NCBI GenBank assembly: GCA_019137255.1
Contig: WPDH01000272.1
Coordinates: 62,001-126,000, forward strand
DNA length: 64,000 nt
Source: Corinectria fuckeliana
Taxonomy: Eukaryota > Ascomycota > Sordariomycetes > Hypocreales > Nectriaceae
Reading direction: 5' to 3'
Shown: one piece after another, positions 35,234-46,940 of the stretch
Layout: the number at the start of each line of letters is the position of its first letter
Numbering within the stretch: the stretch's first letter is position 1
Notes under the pieces: generated by a model
Told to the model about the DNA's origin: nothing
The model's input: the letters and a program-made list of their open reading frames with translations, nothing else
The model's database searches: none
Made by a program: the position numbers and the translations under genes

Positions 35234-36277
35234 TCACAGTTTTCAGACACCTTCCAATCACGTCGTCAGTGTTGAGTTCTGTTTCTAGTGTAAAAGCGAG
35301 TTGGGACAACAGAGAGGCGACCTTTTGAACCATCCTGGTTGCAGGATATGCCGTGATCAACGAAACACCCTCACATCGGCGTTTCCATTGTCTCCCTACC
35401 CTTGAGGCCCAGTGTCCATGATGCTTGGGCAGCCACAGTCAAGCCTCATTCATAGAGTATGTAAGCCTGAAGCTGCAACGCGATCCCCGCCTTGCCAGCT
35501 TGCGCTCGAACTAGTGCATGGCGGCACATGGGTTGCACGAGGCGCCGCAGAGGGTGAGTGAGCTCCATGGCGTGATTCCTCCAAGACAACTGTCGTTTGG
35601 TTGTTTCTTCTTCCTACCTTGGTTGCACAGACCTACTTAGTTGCTTACTGGACACATAGTAGCTATTTGAGCAACAAATTCGTGGGGGCAGTGGGCTAGT
35701 GGCTTCGGATTGTGTGCTTCCGAGAAGCAGCGCGTCGACCGGCGATAATGCCATCGCCTGGCTTAGTTGCGTGAATACCCCAGGTCCATCGCCACTTTGT
35801 CGACCCTAAATACTTACCCACGTCATGTTTAAGGAAGATATCTAAGACAGAAAGGTACGGACGGGCTAGGCACACCGAGACGCACTAGGGGAGATTCATC
35901 TGCCAGTTCATGCAGAGCTTCTGGGCGGCATCAATGTTAGTCTAACGGAGTAATCCGCTCACTACGATGTCGCTGAATGTACTTTTCTTGAGGAATTCTT
36001 GATGCGTTTCTAGTACGCGGGCTTCCATCGCAATCTACGTCATTATATCCAGGTCATCCACACGAAAGAGATACGCCACCGCTAACTGGACTGCTAGCCA
36101 GCAGACGCAGAACGGCACGCTTTATTCACGAGATGCATCTTGGCAAGTACGGATCCATGTGACGCAAACGAAGAAGTTCGTCCTAGATTTCTCCGTGAAC
36201 AACCTTGAATGGCTTCAACTGCAGATCTACAGCCCAAGAGCATCAATCCCACACCATCTATCACTAGAGCCTAAAAG
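35234..36277. other. Intergenic, no gene seen
   Basis: About 1 kb without a meaningful coding frame or RNA gene. It should hold the 3' flank of the dehydrogenase and the promoter of the MDR oxidoreductase. Confidence 0.5.
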
Positions 36278-37811
36278 ATGGCCACTGTATTAGCGAGTGC
36301 GATTGCTACGGAATCGACATCAGCTGCCGCTATAGATGCGGCGCCGCTGACCCAGAGAGTTCTGTTACTCCACGATACCGGGCAGGAGTATCGGCTTCAC
36401 GCAAATGGACAAGTCCCCCGACTGGAACTTGGGGAACTGTTGGTCGAGATTCATGCCATCGGGCTCAATCCTATTGACTGGAAGTCAGCGTACAAAGTCA
36501 CTTCCTAGATGGGATCCAAAACTAATACTCTCAGAGCCTTTGGATTTGGTCTTCCCGAGTTACCTAGCCTCAACGGCCGCGAGTTCGTTGGTAAATTCAT
36601 TGCTTCGGACGTCGAGGAACAGAGTGATCTCAAGCCTGGCGAATGGGTCAGTTCATGCTCCCGCTCAACTCCGAGGCAGCTTCAAAGTGCTGATGGCCTT
36701 TCGTGTATCCAGGTGCTCGCCGTTTCAACAAACTATCGAGATTTTCGAAATCTGCTTTCCAAGAGTACGCCACCGTATCTGCCTACAATGCGATCCGGAT
36801 CCCGAGCCAGGTTGAGCCTTTCCAGGTCGCTAGCATGGGCGTCGCCTCCGTGGCGGCTGCTCTCGCTCTTGGAGTATGCCTTGGGGTTTCGTTCCCCAAG
36901 GGAGAGAGCCACGAGGCCTTCAATCTGCTTGACATGGCCCAGAAGTATCCGGAGAACGTCCCCGACGACATCAATGATGAGATATTCAACGGCATTACTG
37001 CAAGTTCTCGCCCTCGTCCTGGCCAGTGGGTGCTCGTTTACGGAGGTATGCTTTGATAGACGTCTTAGGCTGCGCAGCTTCCTTCTTGCTGACCTAGCCA
37101 GCATCGAGTGTCACGGCACAAATCGCGATTCAACTGATGAACATCGCGGGCCTCAAGGTCGTAGGAGTTGTTGACGTGAAGAAACATAGCGCACTCCTCG
37201 AGTCTCTGGGAACTGGTGCGTGAACGCTGAATAACCCGAAACCTTTGCTGACTGGTGGAACCGCAGACGTGCTAATTGACCGGGCGGACCTCGACGAGGC
37301 AGGTAGGAGTCTCGACAAGCTCGTTTCGGGGCCCCTGAGGTCCGCCATTGACACGATTGGCGCCGAGACGGCCTCTTGGTGCCAAAGCATTCTTGCGACT
37401 CGCGCCAGCTCCCGCGATGCTACCTCGGACGCCGCCAATACAGGGCGCTCGGAACAGTTTGACCCGGCGCGCTACAGTGTAGGCAGCGAGCTGAGCCACC
37501 TAGTTGTCCTCTCGGGCCAGCCAAAGACAGCGAGCCCCAGCGTCCGGGTGCACAACGTACCCATCAAGCTGTTCCACACCAGCAGGGAGGTGGGCGGACA
37601 CGTCAGCGAATGGCTGTACGAGCTACTAGACAGGAGCCTGCTGCAAGTGCCTGGCGTCGAGTTCGTCAACGGGGGGCTGGACTCGGTTAACGCGGCATTG
37701 GGGAGACTGAGGTCGGGCAACGTGTCTGGCAAGAGGCTTGTTGTGAGAGTCAAAGAGCCGCCCGCCGACGAGACAGCCTATGAACGGGAGAACGGTCCCG
37801 GAGACTTCTAG
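36278..37811 (+). CDS. MDR-superfamily oxidoreductase (zinc-binding-dehydrogenase/enoyl-reductase type), single-base frameshift
   Basis: Five exons fit the family: 36278-36483, 36535-36646, 36713-37045, 37102-37215 and 37267-37811. The GroES-like N-terminus includes EIHAIGLNPIDWKAFG and PELPSLNGREFVGKFI. The Rossmann part reads GQWVLVYGGASSVTAQIAIQ and KVVGVVDVKKHSALLESLG. It resembles fungal trans-acting enoyl-reductase/ToxD-like proteins. In exon 3, VSTNYRDFR and KSAFQEYATVSAYN are adjacent but in different frames. One base is missing in the run cgaaatc at about 36748-36752, so the protein as written would be truncated. It may be a recent pseudogene or a homopolymer base-calling error, since everything else is intact. 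Confidence 0.8.
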
Positions 37812-38350
37812 AAGCATAGTTTCGGCTAGGCCCTCTAGTCTAATTGTCTTGCCCGTTGTCAATTTTAAACACCCGCCTACATGCTGCTCTGTCTTCTCCG
37901 GACAATTACGTGATTCCCTCGAACTTGACACGACGCCGCTACTGTGGGGAGCCTGATTCGAAAAGCCCCGGTTCACGCAGTCACACCCATGTCTCCGTGC
38001 TGGCCGTGTCCGGGGAGTTGATGTCCAAGTGCCGGCTCTAAACCTGATATTCCCCGCTCCGTGGCGCAGATCTGAGATCTGTAGGTACCTAGCTCCCAAT
38101 GACACAACTTCCGCGCAAATGGCGTTAGAATGCTACCTCCCCATGACGCTTTCTACACGGCAGTTGTGTTTTTTTATTCGTCCTGCGAAATGGGGGCAAC
38201 AGGGAAAATGTAGTGGACTCTGCCAGCGCTGCACTGTACTGCGCTTTAAGAAGCATCCTCGACGCATATCACCTCTCAACCCGGCTGCACAGACTCCTGT
38301 GAAGCAACCCGCATTGTGACCGGCATCTTTCACACATAGCAGCTTGCATC
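37812..38350. other. Intergenic, no gene seen
   Basis: About 540 bp between two co-oriented genes, with no supported coding frame. Confidence 0.5.
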
Positions 38351-39334
38351 ATGTCTCAGCTTGTAGAGAACGTCAACGAGAGGGGCCGCGACTATCCCGT
38401 TGAAAAGGAGCTAGAAAGGAGCTCTACGGTGCAAACTGGTGTGGCCATCTACCGCCCTATCCAGCCTCTGCCTGCATCGGCTGTAAGTCCCTGATTCCAT
38501 CGTCAAGGGCCAAACAATATGAGCTATGGCCCGAGACTCTAACATTGGATCAGACTGCGTTACCCATCGGCGCCTTCGCCACAACCCTCACCACCCTTTC
38601 CCTCAGCTTGATGGAACTCCGAGGCGTCACAATCACCAACGTCTACGTTGGCAATTTCTTCTTCATTTCCGTCTTCGGGCTGCTCATCAGCGCGCAGTGG
38701 GAGCTCGCGGCCGGCAACGGATTCTCCTACACTGTCTTCAGCGCCTTCGGTAAGAGAAGATCATGCAGGCTTTTTTATATATTGGTTGACTGATCCGCCG
38801 GGTTTCAAGCTCTCTTCTACGCCGGATACGCAGCCATTCTGACACCGGCGTTCGGAATTCAAGCCGCGTACGGTGATGATACGGCGCAGTTCAACAATGC
38901 CTTGGGATTCTTTGTTCTACGTGAGTACACGAGTGTCCTGCCCCTTGCATTGTGTGCTAATGCGCTATCGAAAGTCTGGACTGTCTTCGTCTTCACCTTT
39001 CTCGTCGCCTCGCTTCCAACGAACTTAGCGTACATCTTGATCTTCTTCTTCGTCGAACTTGGATTTCTTTTCGTTGCCGCCGGCTACTTTGCCCTGGCCG
39101 ATGGCAACGATGGGACCGCAGTTGGTCTGAAAAAGGCAGGAGGAGTCTTTTGCTTCATCGCCGGTCTGGTAGGATGGTAAGTACCCCCAAAGGCCGGAAC
39201 GGAAGCAAACATGAATCGCAAGCTGACTGGACGTAAGGTATTTGACTCTACACCTTCTCATCAAAGATTCTCTCTATGAACTTCCCCTCGGGGACACTTC
39301 TGGCTACTTCCCCAAGACTAGGAAACGGGTCTAG
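38351..39334 (+). CDS. GPR1/FUN34/YaaH (acetate transporter) family protein
   Basis: Five exons (38351-38482, 38554-38749, 38810-38920, 38975-39176, 39238-39334) join in frame to 245 aa. After a hydrophilic N-terminus of about 44 residues come six predicted membrane helices. The first contains TALPIGAFATTLTTLSLSLM, in the place of the family's NPxPLGL...TT signature. NVYVGNFFFISVFGLLISAQ, SAFALFYAGYAAILTP and SLPTNLAYILIFFFVELGF follow. Members carry acetate, ammonium or related small anions across the plasma membrane. The asparagine of the signature motif is replaced here, so the substrate may differ from acetate. The C-terminus ends in KTRKRV. It sits among catabolic-type enzymes on the same strand. 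Confidence 0.9.
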
Positions 39335-40246
39335 GCTTAAGGCGCATTGCAGGTCCATAAAAATGGCCGTTTTATCTATAATAGGGCTCCATTGCAGGTG
39401 AAGTGGTTTGGAGTTGATAGTCATGCAGGACTGAGGGGAGTGGCAATTAATTATGCTTGAAACAGATAATAAGCGTAGTAATTGTCCACGCTACAGACGA
39501 ACTCAGGCTCTGCCTTGTAGTTAATTAACTGTAGACTCGACCTTTGTTCGTTGCCCTTAACGCTATCTCCATGAATGGTTTTCTCTCGTGAGGCAGTCCA
39601 CCATGGAGCGAGCTGCGAGTCCCTTCAAGCGCCAGCTGTTAGCCGCTCACCAGTCTCCCAACGTACATAGGATCGGCGATAGATTACCCGTTTACGGTCC
39701 GTGAAAAGGGGCATAGTTAATCTAGACGATGTCGATCCGTGCAAAGTATAGTATAATAGTACCCACATTCGCGCACAGCCTCCGAATGTTTACAGATACT
39801 TGCTTGCTTATACATCCGGCATCTGTCTCACCATAGCCAGGAAGTGCATTAGCGTCGATGGTACCATTTCTGGCCAAGCCTTCTGTGTTCTGGATGCTCG
39901 ATGGCGTATTGCGTGCGTACCCAAGCACGTCAACATGTTTGCGACGGTAGAGAATAGGACCTAGCAACGTGGGGGCCTCATGGTGATGGTGCCGCTGCTA
40001 TTCCCAGTCCGAGCGCTAGCTACAGCTACACCACCACATGGCAGTCACATCATTGTTGTCACAAAGTACGCAACATAAGCCGTGATGGACTAACGCTGCC
40101 GTGGAGGAGGGAGACATTCGTATGAATAGGGAGGTGCCGCAAGTGATCTCCGAATCAACACCCTGCATCCCGCCCTCGATTCGCTGTGCTTGCACCTACC
40201 TGACCAAACTCATTCCGTCTCTCCGCATCATCCTTGATATAAATCA
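39335..40246. other. Intergenic, no gene seen
   Basis: About 900 bp with no supported coding frame. A TTAATTAA palindrome at about 39522 is the only notable short site. Confidence 0.5.
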
Positions 40247-41700
40247 ATGTCTTCGAACCAGACTGCTGTCTCGGGCACTGACCCCAAGGTCTATGACGAA
40301 TATCAGACCAAATGGTCCGAGCAGCCTACCAATGAGTCGGCATGGGTCCAGAGGGCCAAAGACGCCGCGGCAGTGCTTGCCAAGGACGCGAGCATCCGCG
40401 ACAAAGAGAACAAGTCTCCGCGCGCCGAGGTTGCCCTCCTTAAGCACGCCGGCCTGCTGAAGGTCTTGGGGCCTAAGAAATACGGTGGCGGCCAGCAGTC
40501 TTGGAGCACTGGCTATAAAGTGATTCGAGAAGTCGCCAAAGGAGATGGGTAAGAAAGATGGCTCCAGACGTACTATTTGGGTCTGAAACTGACTGTTCTT
40601 TTAGATCCTTGGGAATGCTCTTGGGCTATCACCTTCTATGGTCCACCACGGCCAATATCGTCGGGACCCCTGAGCAGGCTGATCGTTTCCAAGACCTGAT
40701 CATCTCGAACAACTACTTTGTCGGCGGCGCCGTCAATCCTCGAGACAGTGACTTGAAGATCAAATCTGACGGAGACGACCTTGTCTTCGAAGGCTACAAG
40801 TTCTTCAACACTGGCGGCGTCGTCTCTGACCTCACAGTGTTGGAGGGTGTTTACGACGGCACCGAAGACCACATCTTCGCCATTGTCAAGACCGACCAGC
40901 CGGGGATTCAGTTCTCCCACGACTGGAACAACATTGGTCTCCGTCTCACCGAATCTGGAGGTGTCAAGATCAGCAATGTCAAAGCACCTTGGCGAGATGC
41001 TTTGGGCTGGGATGCGAGCAAACGGAAGCCGGACCCCGACGTTCTGCAACTCCCATTCGCAAGCCTTCTTCTCCCGACGTAAGTGAGACGTTGACGGCGA
41101 ATAATGACTCGGTGCTGACGCGCTCGCTTAGTATCCAGCTTGTGTTCAGCAACTTCTACATCGGAATCGCCTGGGGTGCTCTGAACACGGCTTCGGAATA
41201 CACCAACACGTCCACGAGAGCCTGGCCATATGGAGGCGATGTAGGTTTTCTCTGCAGATCATCGGATACGTTCGCTAACCAAGATACAGAACAAGGAGAA
41301 GCCTCAGGACGAGTTCTACATCCTGTCAACCTACGGCAACTTCTTTGCCCACCTACGCGCCGCCACCGCCCTCGCCGACAGAGCTGGTGCCGAGATCGAC
41401 TCCATCTACCAGAACTCCGGGGATCTCACCAGCCGAGCCAAGGTCACAGCCCAAGCTCGAGGCGAGGCTGCTGAATGGGTCGCCAGCGTCAAGGTCACTG
41501 CGACTGACACAGGTTTGCGTGTGACTTCGGGCGTGTTTGAAGTCACAGGTTCCAGGGCCACCGCCTCCAAGGTCGGACTTGATCGCTTCTGGAGAGATAT
41601 CCGTACACACACCCTGCATGATCCTGTTGCATACAAAAATCGTGAGCTCGGCCGCTATCAGCTTCTTCGGGAGATTCCTGAGGCAACTTGGTATACTTAA
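40247..41700 (+). CDS. DszC/SfnB-type flavin-dependent oxidoreductase (acyl-CoA dehydrogenase fold)
   Basis: Four exons (40247-40548, 40605-41078, 41132-41240, 41290-41700) join in frame to 431 aa. The helical N-domain (AEVALLKHAGLLKVLGPKKY, then GGGQQSW) is followed by SLGMLLGYHLLW, the beta domain (FVGGAVNPRDSDLKIKSDGD and FEGYKFFNTGGVVSD) and the C-terminal helices (YGNFFAHLRAATALADRAGA and SRATASKVGLDRFWRDIRTH). The fold is acyl-CoA dehydrogenase. The RxATxxxGLDRFWRDxRTHTLHDP ending is typical of the desulfurising monooxygenases DszC/SfnB rather than true acyl-CoA dehydrogenases. Those enzymes use reduced FMN made by a separate reductase, which I do not see here. The substrate is unknown. 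No lesion is seen. Confidence 0.9.
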
Positions 41701-42915
41701 AGGGGACCCTTGGGTTCTTCTGTACCCGATATGATTGGCGCCCTTGTCAATTGGCTATGCAAAATACTTGGCTTAAGTATGTTCGAGTTGATGAGAATAC
41801 TGGGACTTCACCAAAGCTAAATAGTATGGAATTTCAACGCAAATATAACAGTTTATACGACAATGACAATCTCGTAGGCAATGTGACGAAATTTATCAAT
41901 AGATAATATCCCTAGCATTGCAATCCTCCCACCGTAGTCGACAGGCTGTAGGCTGAAGAAAGAATACTCATAAAACGGCATGCTGTTTTATGAACTCATC
42001 ACACGCATCCAAACATCTATGAAAGGGCAACTAGAGCCCGTCCTCGGCGCCTGCCGGACGTCATTGATCAAGTACACATTCTTAATAGTACATAAGTCGA
42101 ATCAAAGTTCCAACAGCCTCCGATCATAACTACGCAACCCCCCCATGAAACCCGTCTTTCGTGGGGAAAGCCGGACAGGATCTGAACATCCACCTTAGTG
42201 ATCAGCGGCCGGTAAGGCTGGCTACCGATATACTAGGCCAGATGAAGTCGGGGAAACCAATAACGACTCACCATTCCCAGGAAAACCGTCAGCACGGCAT
42301 TTTTCTGGCCAGTGTGATCACAATACCCACCGTTTAACCCAAGCTGTGAACGATTGTGATGACGCAGAACAATCTTGGTCATGTCGATCTAGGCCCGAGA
42401 GTGCTTCCACGGACTGGGAACTGCATGTTACGTGGACAAATAGAACAGGCCTACTTACTCAGCTAGGTCTTAGCATTGCTACCTCAGACAAAATGACATG
42501 CGCCCCTATTATGGCGTCAGCGGATCTTTCAGGACTCGCTTGGACCCTCGACGATATGCCCTCGGGTTCTGGCGTCAGCACATTGCTCGTGCGCCCTTTG
42601 ATTCTCTCGATCTCTTAAAATGTGGGCCAAACTGGCATCGTTACTAACCTAAGAGGAGTGGTAGGCAGAGGCAGCTAGAGGCAACTGTTCCGGATGATGA
42701 AGTTGCCGAAATCTAGCGTAATGACACGGCGACGTAGTTTTTCTCATGACGGTTACTGAGTCTGTCGTACAGGAAATGGAGAACAAAAAGTATTTAATAA
42801 CATAGAAAGCTGCCATTATCATGAAAACTCAACTTGGAAACCACTCTGGCTTCAATCTACGCACCTAATCCACTTTCACCAAAGTTCGCAAGTCAACGAG
42901 CCAACGAGTCCGATA
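41701..42915. other. Intergenic, no gene seen
   Basis: About 1.2 kb with no domain-bearing frame. A 90-aa frame at 42346-42618 is unsupported. The end should be the promoter of the peroxygenase gene. Confidence 0.5.
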
Positions 42916-44632
42916 ATGATGACTCCACGGCTCTTACTGCTTATTCTGGCAGCTGTCGGGTTCTCTTCTACTGCTTGTCCGTTCGGAAGAGACACGGGCG
43001 ATGTCGGCGAAATCTCCGACGAGAAGTTGGCCGAGATCCTCTCCAGGATCAACAAGGAGATCCCCGACGAGGCTCCTCACCGAGAGGAGAAGCGTCAGAG
43101 TGGGTTTGACGCAAAAGCCCAGGCAATCTCCGTCACGGGCAAGAATGCCTGGAAAGCACCCGATCCAAACGATATGTATGTGGGATGAATTACCGCTGTC
43201 AGAGGTTCAGAGACTCACTAAAAGGCAGTCGTGGCCCTTGTCCCGGTTTGAACGCACTCGCCAATCACGGCTACTACGACAGGTAAGAGTCCCGGTTGGT
43301 GTCACGTCGGAGACAAATACTAAGATCAATGGTCTCTCTAGGTCCGGCGTAGTTGGTCTTGTAGAAGGCGCCCAAGCACCAAAGAAGGTCTACGGACTTG
43401 CGCTCAGCTTCGGCCTTCCCCTGAGCCTCTATGCCGTTTTCATCAACGGAGATCCTCTCACACAACGTAAGCTTTACCCTTTTCGAGACAGTGGATGTTT
43501 GCTAAAGCTCGCTCTTTAGGTGGAGCATTGGGGGACCACCAAAGCCAGCCCTTGGCCTCCCTATCTTAGGACGTGGTGACGGCCTTGGGGGCTCACACAA
43601 CAAGTATGAAGGCGACGCCAGTCCAGGACGAGGCGGTAAGTATTCCTGTCTGCCAAAACACCACGAGGGCGAACATGAATAACGCTGAGCGTAGATTATT
43701 ATCTGTACGACGGCGATGTGACAACCCTCCGCATAGACGCTTTCCAAGCTCTGTACAATCTTGCCAAGGACGACAAGGCTCCGAACTGCAACTTGGACGT
43801 AATGTGAGTCCAGCCAAGTGAGTTTAGCTGCGTCTTGATCAGTTAACAGTAGATCAGTACCAAGCATCGGAATTTCACTTTGAACAAATCCAAGGAGACT
43901 AACCCTTACTTTTTCTGGCTGCCCTTCGCTGGACTTGCAGTGTCTAACGCAGCACACTTTCATCCGTAAGGGCCCCAGCCTAACACAACATCAGATCCTT
44001 TACGCTGATTCTGCCAATCATCAGCTGCGTTGATGTCCAACCACTCGGCAGAGCACCCAGGTGGCATTCTCGACAAGGAGACGTTGAAGCAGTTCTTCTC
44101 CATAACCGAAGACGCGGACGGCACGCTAAACTACGTCCCCGGCCATGAACGCATTCCGGAGAACTGGTACCGGCGGCCGAAGGGCGAGCTCATCGAGTAC
44201 TCCCCTGTTTCTTTCGCCGAGGACCTGCTACAGATGGCCAAAACCGTACCCAGCGTCGTGCTCGTCGGCGGCAACACGGGCAAAGTCAACTCCTTCACGG
44301 GCGTCGATCTGGGAGACATCACCGGCGGCGTATACAATGCCGCCGACCTGCTCAACCCGAAGAAATTCACGTGCTTCTTCTACCAGCTGCTCCTCGCCGC
44401 CGTGCCCGACATTCTCAGGAGCCGGTTTCTCGGTAGCACCCTGAGTACGGCCTTGAACCTGCTGTCCAGCCAGCTGGATCCTTTCATTGACCCTCAGTGC
44501 GCAAAGATTTGTGAGTTTTATTCACCTGCCATCGTGTGGGTTCTCCATGCTGACGATGATGGACTAGCCAACTTCAACGACGATTTTGCTTCCAAGTTCC
44601 CCGGTGCTGCTTTGAACAAGAACAAGAAGTGA
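42916..44632 (+). CDS. Secreted heme-thiolate peroxidase/peroxygenase (chloroperoxidase family), apparent frameshifts
   Basis: A signal peptide (MMTPRLLLLILAAVGFSSTA) and propeptide precede RGPCPGLNALANHGYYDR, whose Cys in PCP is the heme-thiolate ligand. Then come WSIGGPPKPALGLPILG, HNKYEGDASPGRGD (the EGD motif) and LMSNHSAEHPGG, with SVVLVGGNTGKVNSFTGVDL near the end. This is the PCP-EGD-R-E pattern of unspecific peroxygenases, which use H2O2 to oxyfunctionalise organic compounds outside the cell. Exons are about 42916-43175, 43229-43282, 43342-43466, 43520-43635, 43695-43803, 43858-43965, 44025-44509 and 44568-44632. At the starts of exons 4 and 7 the frame implied by homology is one base off from the canonical acceptor, so either two one-base indels or unusual splicing exists. 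It may be a recent pseudogene. Confidence 0.82.
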
Positions 44633-46517
44633 ACGCGAAGGCTATCTAGTCATGGGTGCTCTTGATTAAGCTGTTTTCTGGTCGGCTCGGTACATTTTAC
44701 TTCATTGTCTGCTCGCGTTGGACTGTACTCTTCGCTTTCAGGAGATAGTTTGATGGACAGTATACATGCTTGAGAGAAGGCATCGCAATTCACTGCTGAG
44801 ATGATATAACCGCACATTAATCATGAGTTAGCCTAGTGAACACTTGAAATTACACGGCAGTTTACGAATGCATCATCGAGCATGCTGACAACATTCAAGG
44901 GCCTGCAGGTAATCGGCTTCCCTCGGCAACAGATAAGACACCCGGGAACGATGACGCCCACAACAGAATCCTGTGCAGCACAAGTGATACACTCCATTAT
45001 TATTACACTGCATGGGCTCCAGTCCTCGGACAAGTCATCTATGATGATGTGGCGGTTCTCGAGTGGTGTTAGGGAGTACAAACTCACGATAACATTGTCA
45101 CAGAACGGCGCATGCCAAGCGCCTTCGTAATAACACGTACACGTATGGAGAATTATTGATGCGGAGCAGTATGCAGAAGCAAGTTGCGATATCCAAGACT
45201 TGTACGACAGCGTAGAAGGCTCGCTAGCTAGGATCGTCTACTCATCTCAAGTTCTCTTCTTTGCTGCATGTCAAAAAGGCTTTCCTTTCCTCATCTAACA
45301 CTTAAAACTGCTATGCGAGATTCCGAAACAATCCCTCGTCCATTTCTAGCTAGATTTTTCGACACATTTCTTCAAAGAAACACAGAGTGTTGTCCTGCAA
45401 TACTCGTCAACGCGGCTCAACCGCGCTGTCGACTACACCAAACATCACAGCAACGAGCGGTTTTGCTTCTTTCTGGTGGACGATGTCAACGCCAAGTTCA
45501 AAAAAATTCTCAACACTTGGAGGGACGAGGTTCTTGCTACTAGCAAGCCACAGTACGTCGTCACTGCTGGCAAGGGTGGTTAGTTGTGCAAGGAGGCGTT
45601 GGCAGTCTTGGCGAGAGAAACCAAGTCGACGGCCATCAATAGTGCTCCTTTCGAGACCTGTTTGTATGCGACCGGGAAGGAGACCCTGTTCATTGGGGAT
45701 TCCGATCATGGGATGACTTCTTCGTTAGGTAATTTAGGGACATCGATAAGCTACGCCCCGCTTGCCACCACAAGCGCTCTGTTCAGTCTAGCTCAAGATG
45801 CGGTATTCATAGTCTTTCCTTTTTGCTGATTACCCAGACTGCAAGAGCTTACTGTCTCGACTTTTGTCATCTCCAAACCTTAGACAGCAGTGCCCAACAC
45901 CTTCTAAACTCTTTATTAGTCAAGCACAGTAGCCTTCTTACAACAGAAGTACAGGTTGCCGGACAATTGACCTTTATTTCTTGGGGGTTGAGGATGGTCG
46001 CGGATTGCTCATGTTGCCGCTTTTAGAGGCCACTCTCTCAGTCGTACCAAGGCGCTGCTGATCTTTATACCCCTGCCCCTTGTACGTCTGTCATATTTGC
46101 GTTCTGCTCAAGTCGGTGGCCTAGGAATTATCATCACTTGGTCTCCAGCCTAACTACCAGTAATGAATGACTGGCAAATCATTCATCTACCCTTGTCTGC
46201 TTGTCAGCTTAAGCGGTTAGACTAAGTAGATACTAGGCCTATGTACAACACACACTGCTCTATATGAACAATCACGTGGTGGCTTACACTGAGGTCCGAG
46301 CTTCACGATAAACAAGATTCCAAGCCGAAGCTAGAGTGCGTCATCGTTTTGGTGACGGTTAAAATATTGGCAATTCGTCGAATCGAGTTCAGGCAGCACC
46401 TCTCATCATCAAAGTCGCCATTCTACTTTGCAAGGCTTTTCTTCTCTCCCCGCACTTTTGAACCCTCGCCTCGGTTTATTTAGCACTACAAGTCATTGAT
46501 TCTCAATCGGGCTCAAC
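44633..46517. other. Intergenic region, one possible gene remnant
   Basis: Apart from the remnant near 45.4-45.7 kb I see no gene. The last 150 bp (ctctccccgcactttt, ctcgcctcgg) look like the promoter/leader of the gene at 46518. Confidence 0.4.
45395..45730 (+). pseudogene. Unidentified coding-like remnant
   Basis: One + frame reads TRLNRAVDYTKHHSNERF, then CFFLVDDVNAKFKKILNTW, and continues after a TAG near 45580 with LCKEALAVLARETKSTAINS and FETCLYATGKETLFIGDSDH. The amino-acid pattern is protein-like across the stop, while the other frames are not, so I read it as a decayed gene with a TGG-to-TAG type lesion. I do not recognise the family, and neither end has a clear boundary. Confidence 0.35.
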
Positions 46518-46940
46518 ATGGCGGCGTCAATATCAGATCAAGCCCAAGAGCGCGAACAAAGTCCCTCCCGCACACCAGAACCGCGGACAAGAAATAAGCC
46601 GATGACACAGACACAAGATGCGGCCGAGTCTGCAACAGCCGATGACGACAACATTTCGAAAAAGAAGTCTCGAAGAAAGAAGTCACGACATACGGACCTG
46701 GCAAAAGCAGCCCCCAAGTCAAGGAAATCCGCCCGTAGCATGGGATTTGAAAGCGACATGGGTGATTCTGGGTTCCTCTTCAACGATGCACAGAAGCAAC
46801 CGGCCCCGAAACCTCCGAGCACGGCAGGGAAGCGGGGGGGCAAGAGTGACGCGCTCTCTCTTCGCCTTGATTTGAACTTGGAAATCGAGATACAGCTGAA
46901 AGCAAAGATTCATGGCGACGTCACTTTAACTCTGCTTTGA
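46518..46940 (+). CDS. Small basic disordered protein with conserved-looking C-terminus
   Basis: Intronless, 140 aa. The first ~105 residues are hydrophilic and low-complexity, rich in Ser, Glu, Lys and Arg, with nuclear-localisation-like clusters (KKKSRRKKSRH, KSRKSARS). The last ~28 residues switch to an ordered, amphipathic LSLRLDLNLEIEIQLKAKIH followed by GDVTLTLL. That alternating pattern suggests a beta strand or a short coiled interaction motif. I recall similar C-termini in other fungal hypothetical proteins, but no function is known to me. The ATG (tcaacATGGCG) follows a pyrimidine-rich leader. The composition change within the protein and its good codon choice support a real gene. 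Confidence 0.68.
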   Translation: MAASISDQAQEREQSPSRTPEPRTRNKPMTQTQDAAESATADDDNISKKKSRRKKSRHTDLAKAAPKSRKSARSMGFESDMGDSGFLFNDAQKQPAPKPPSTAGKRGGKSDALSLRLDLNLEIEIQLKAKIHGDVTLTLL

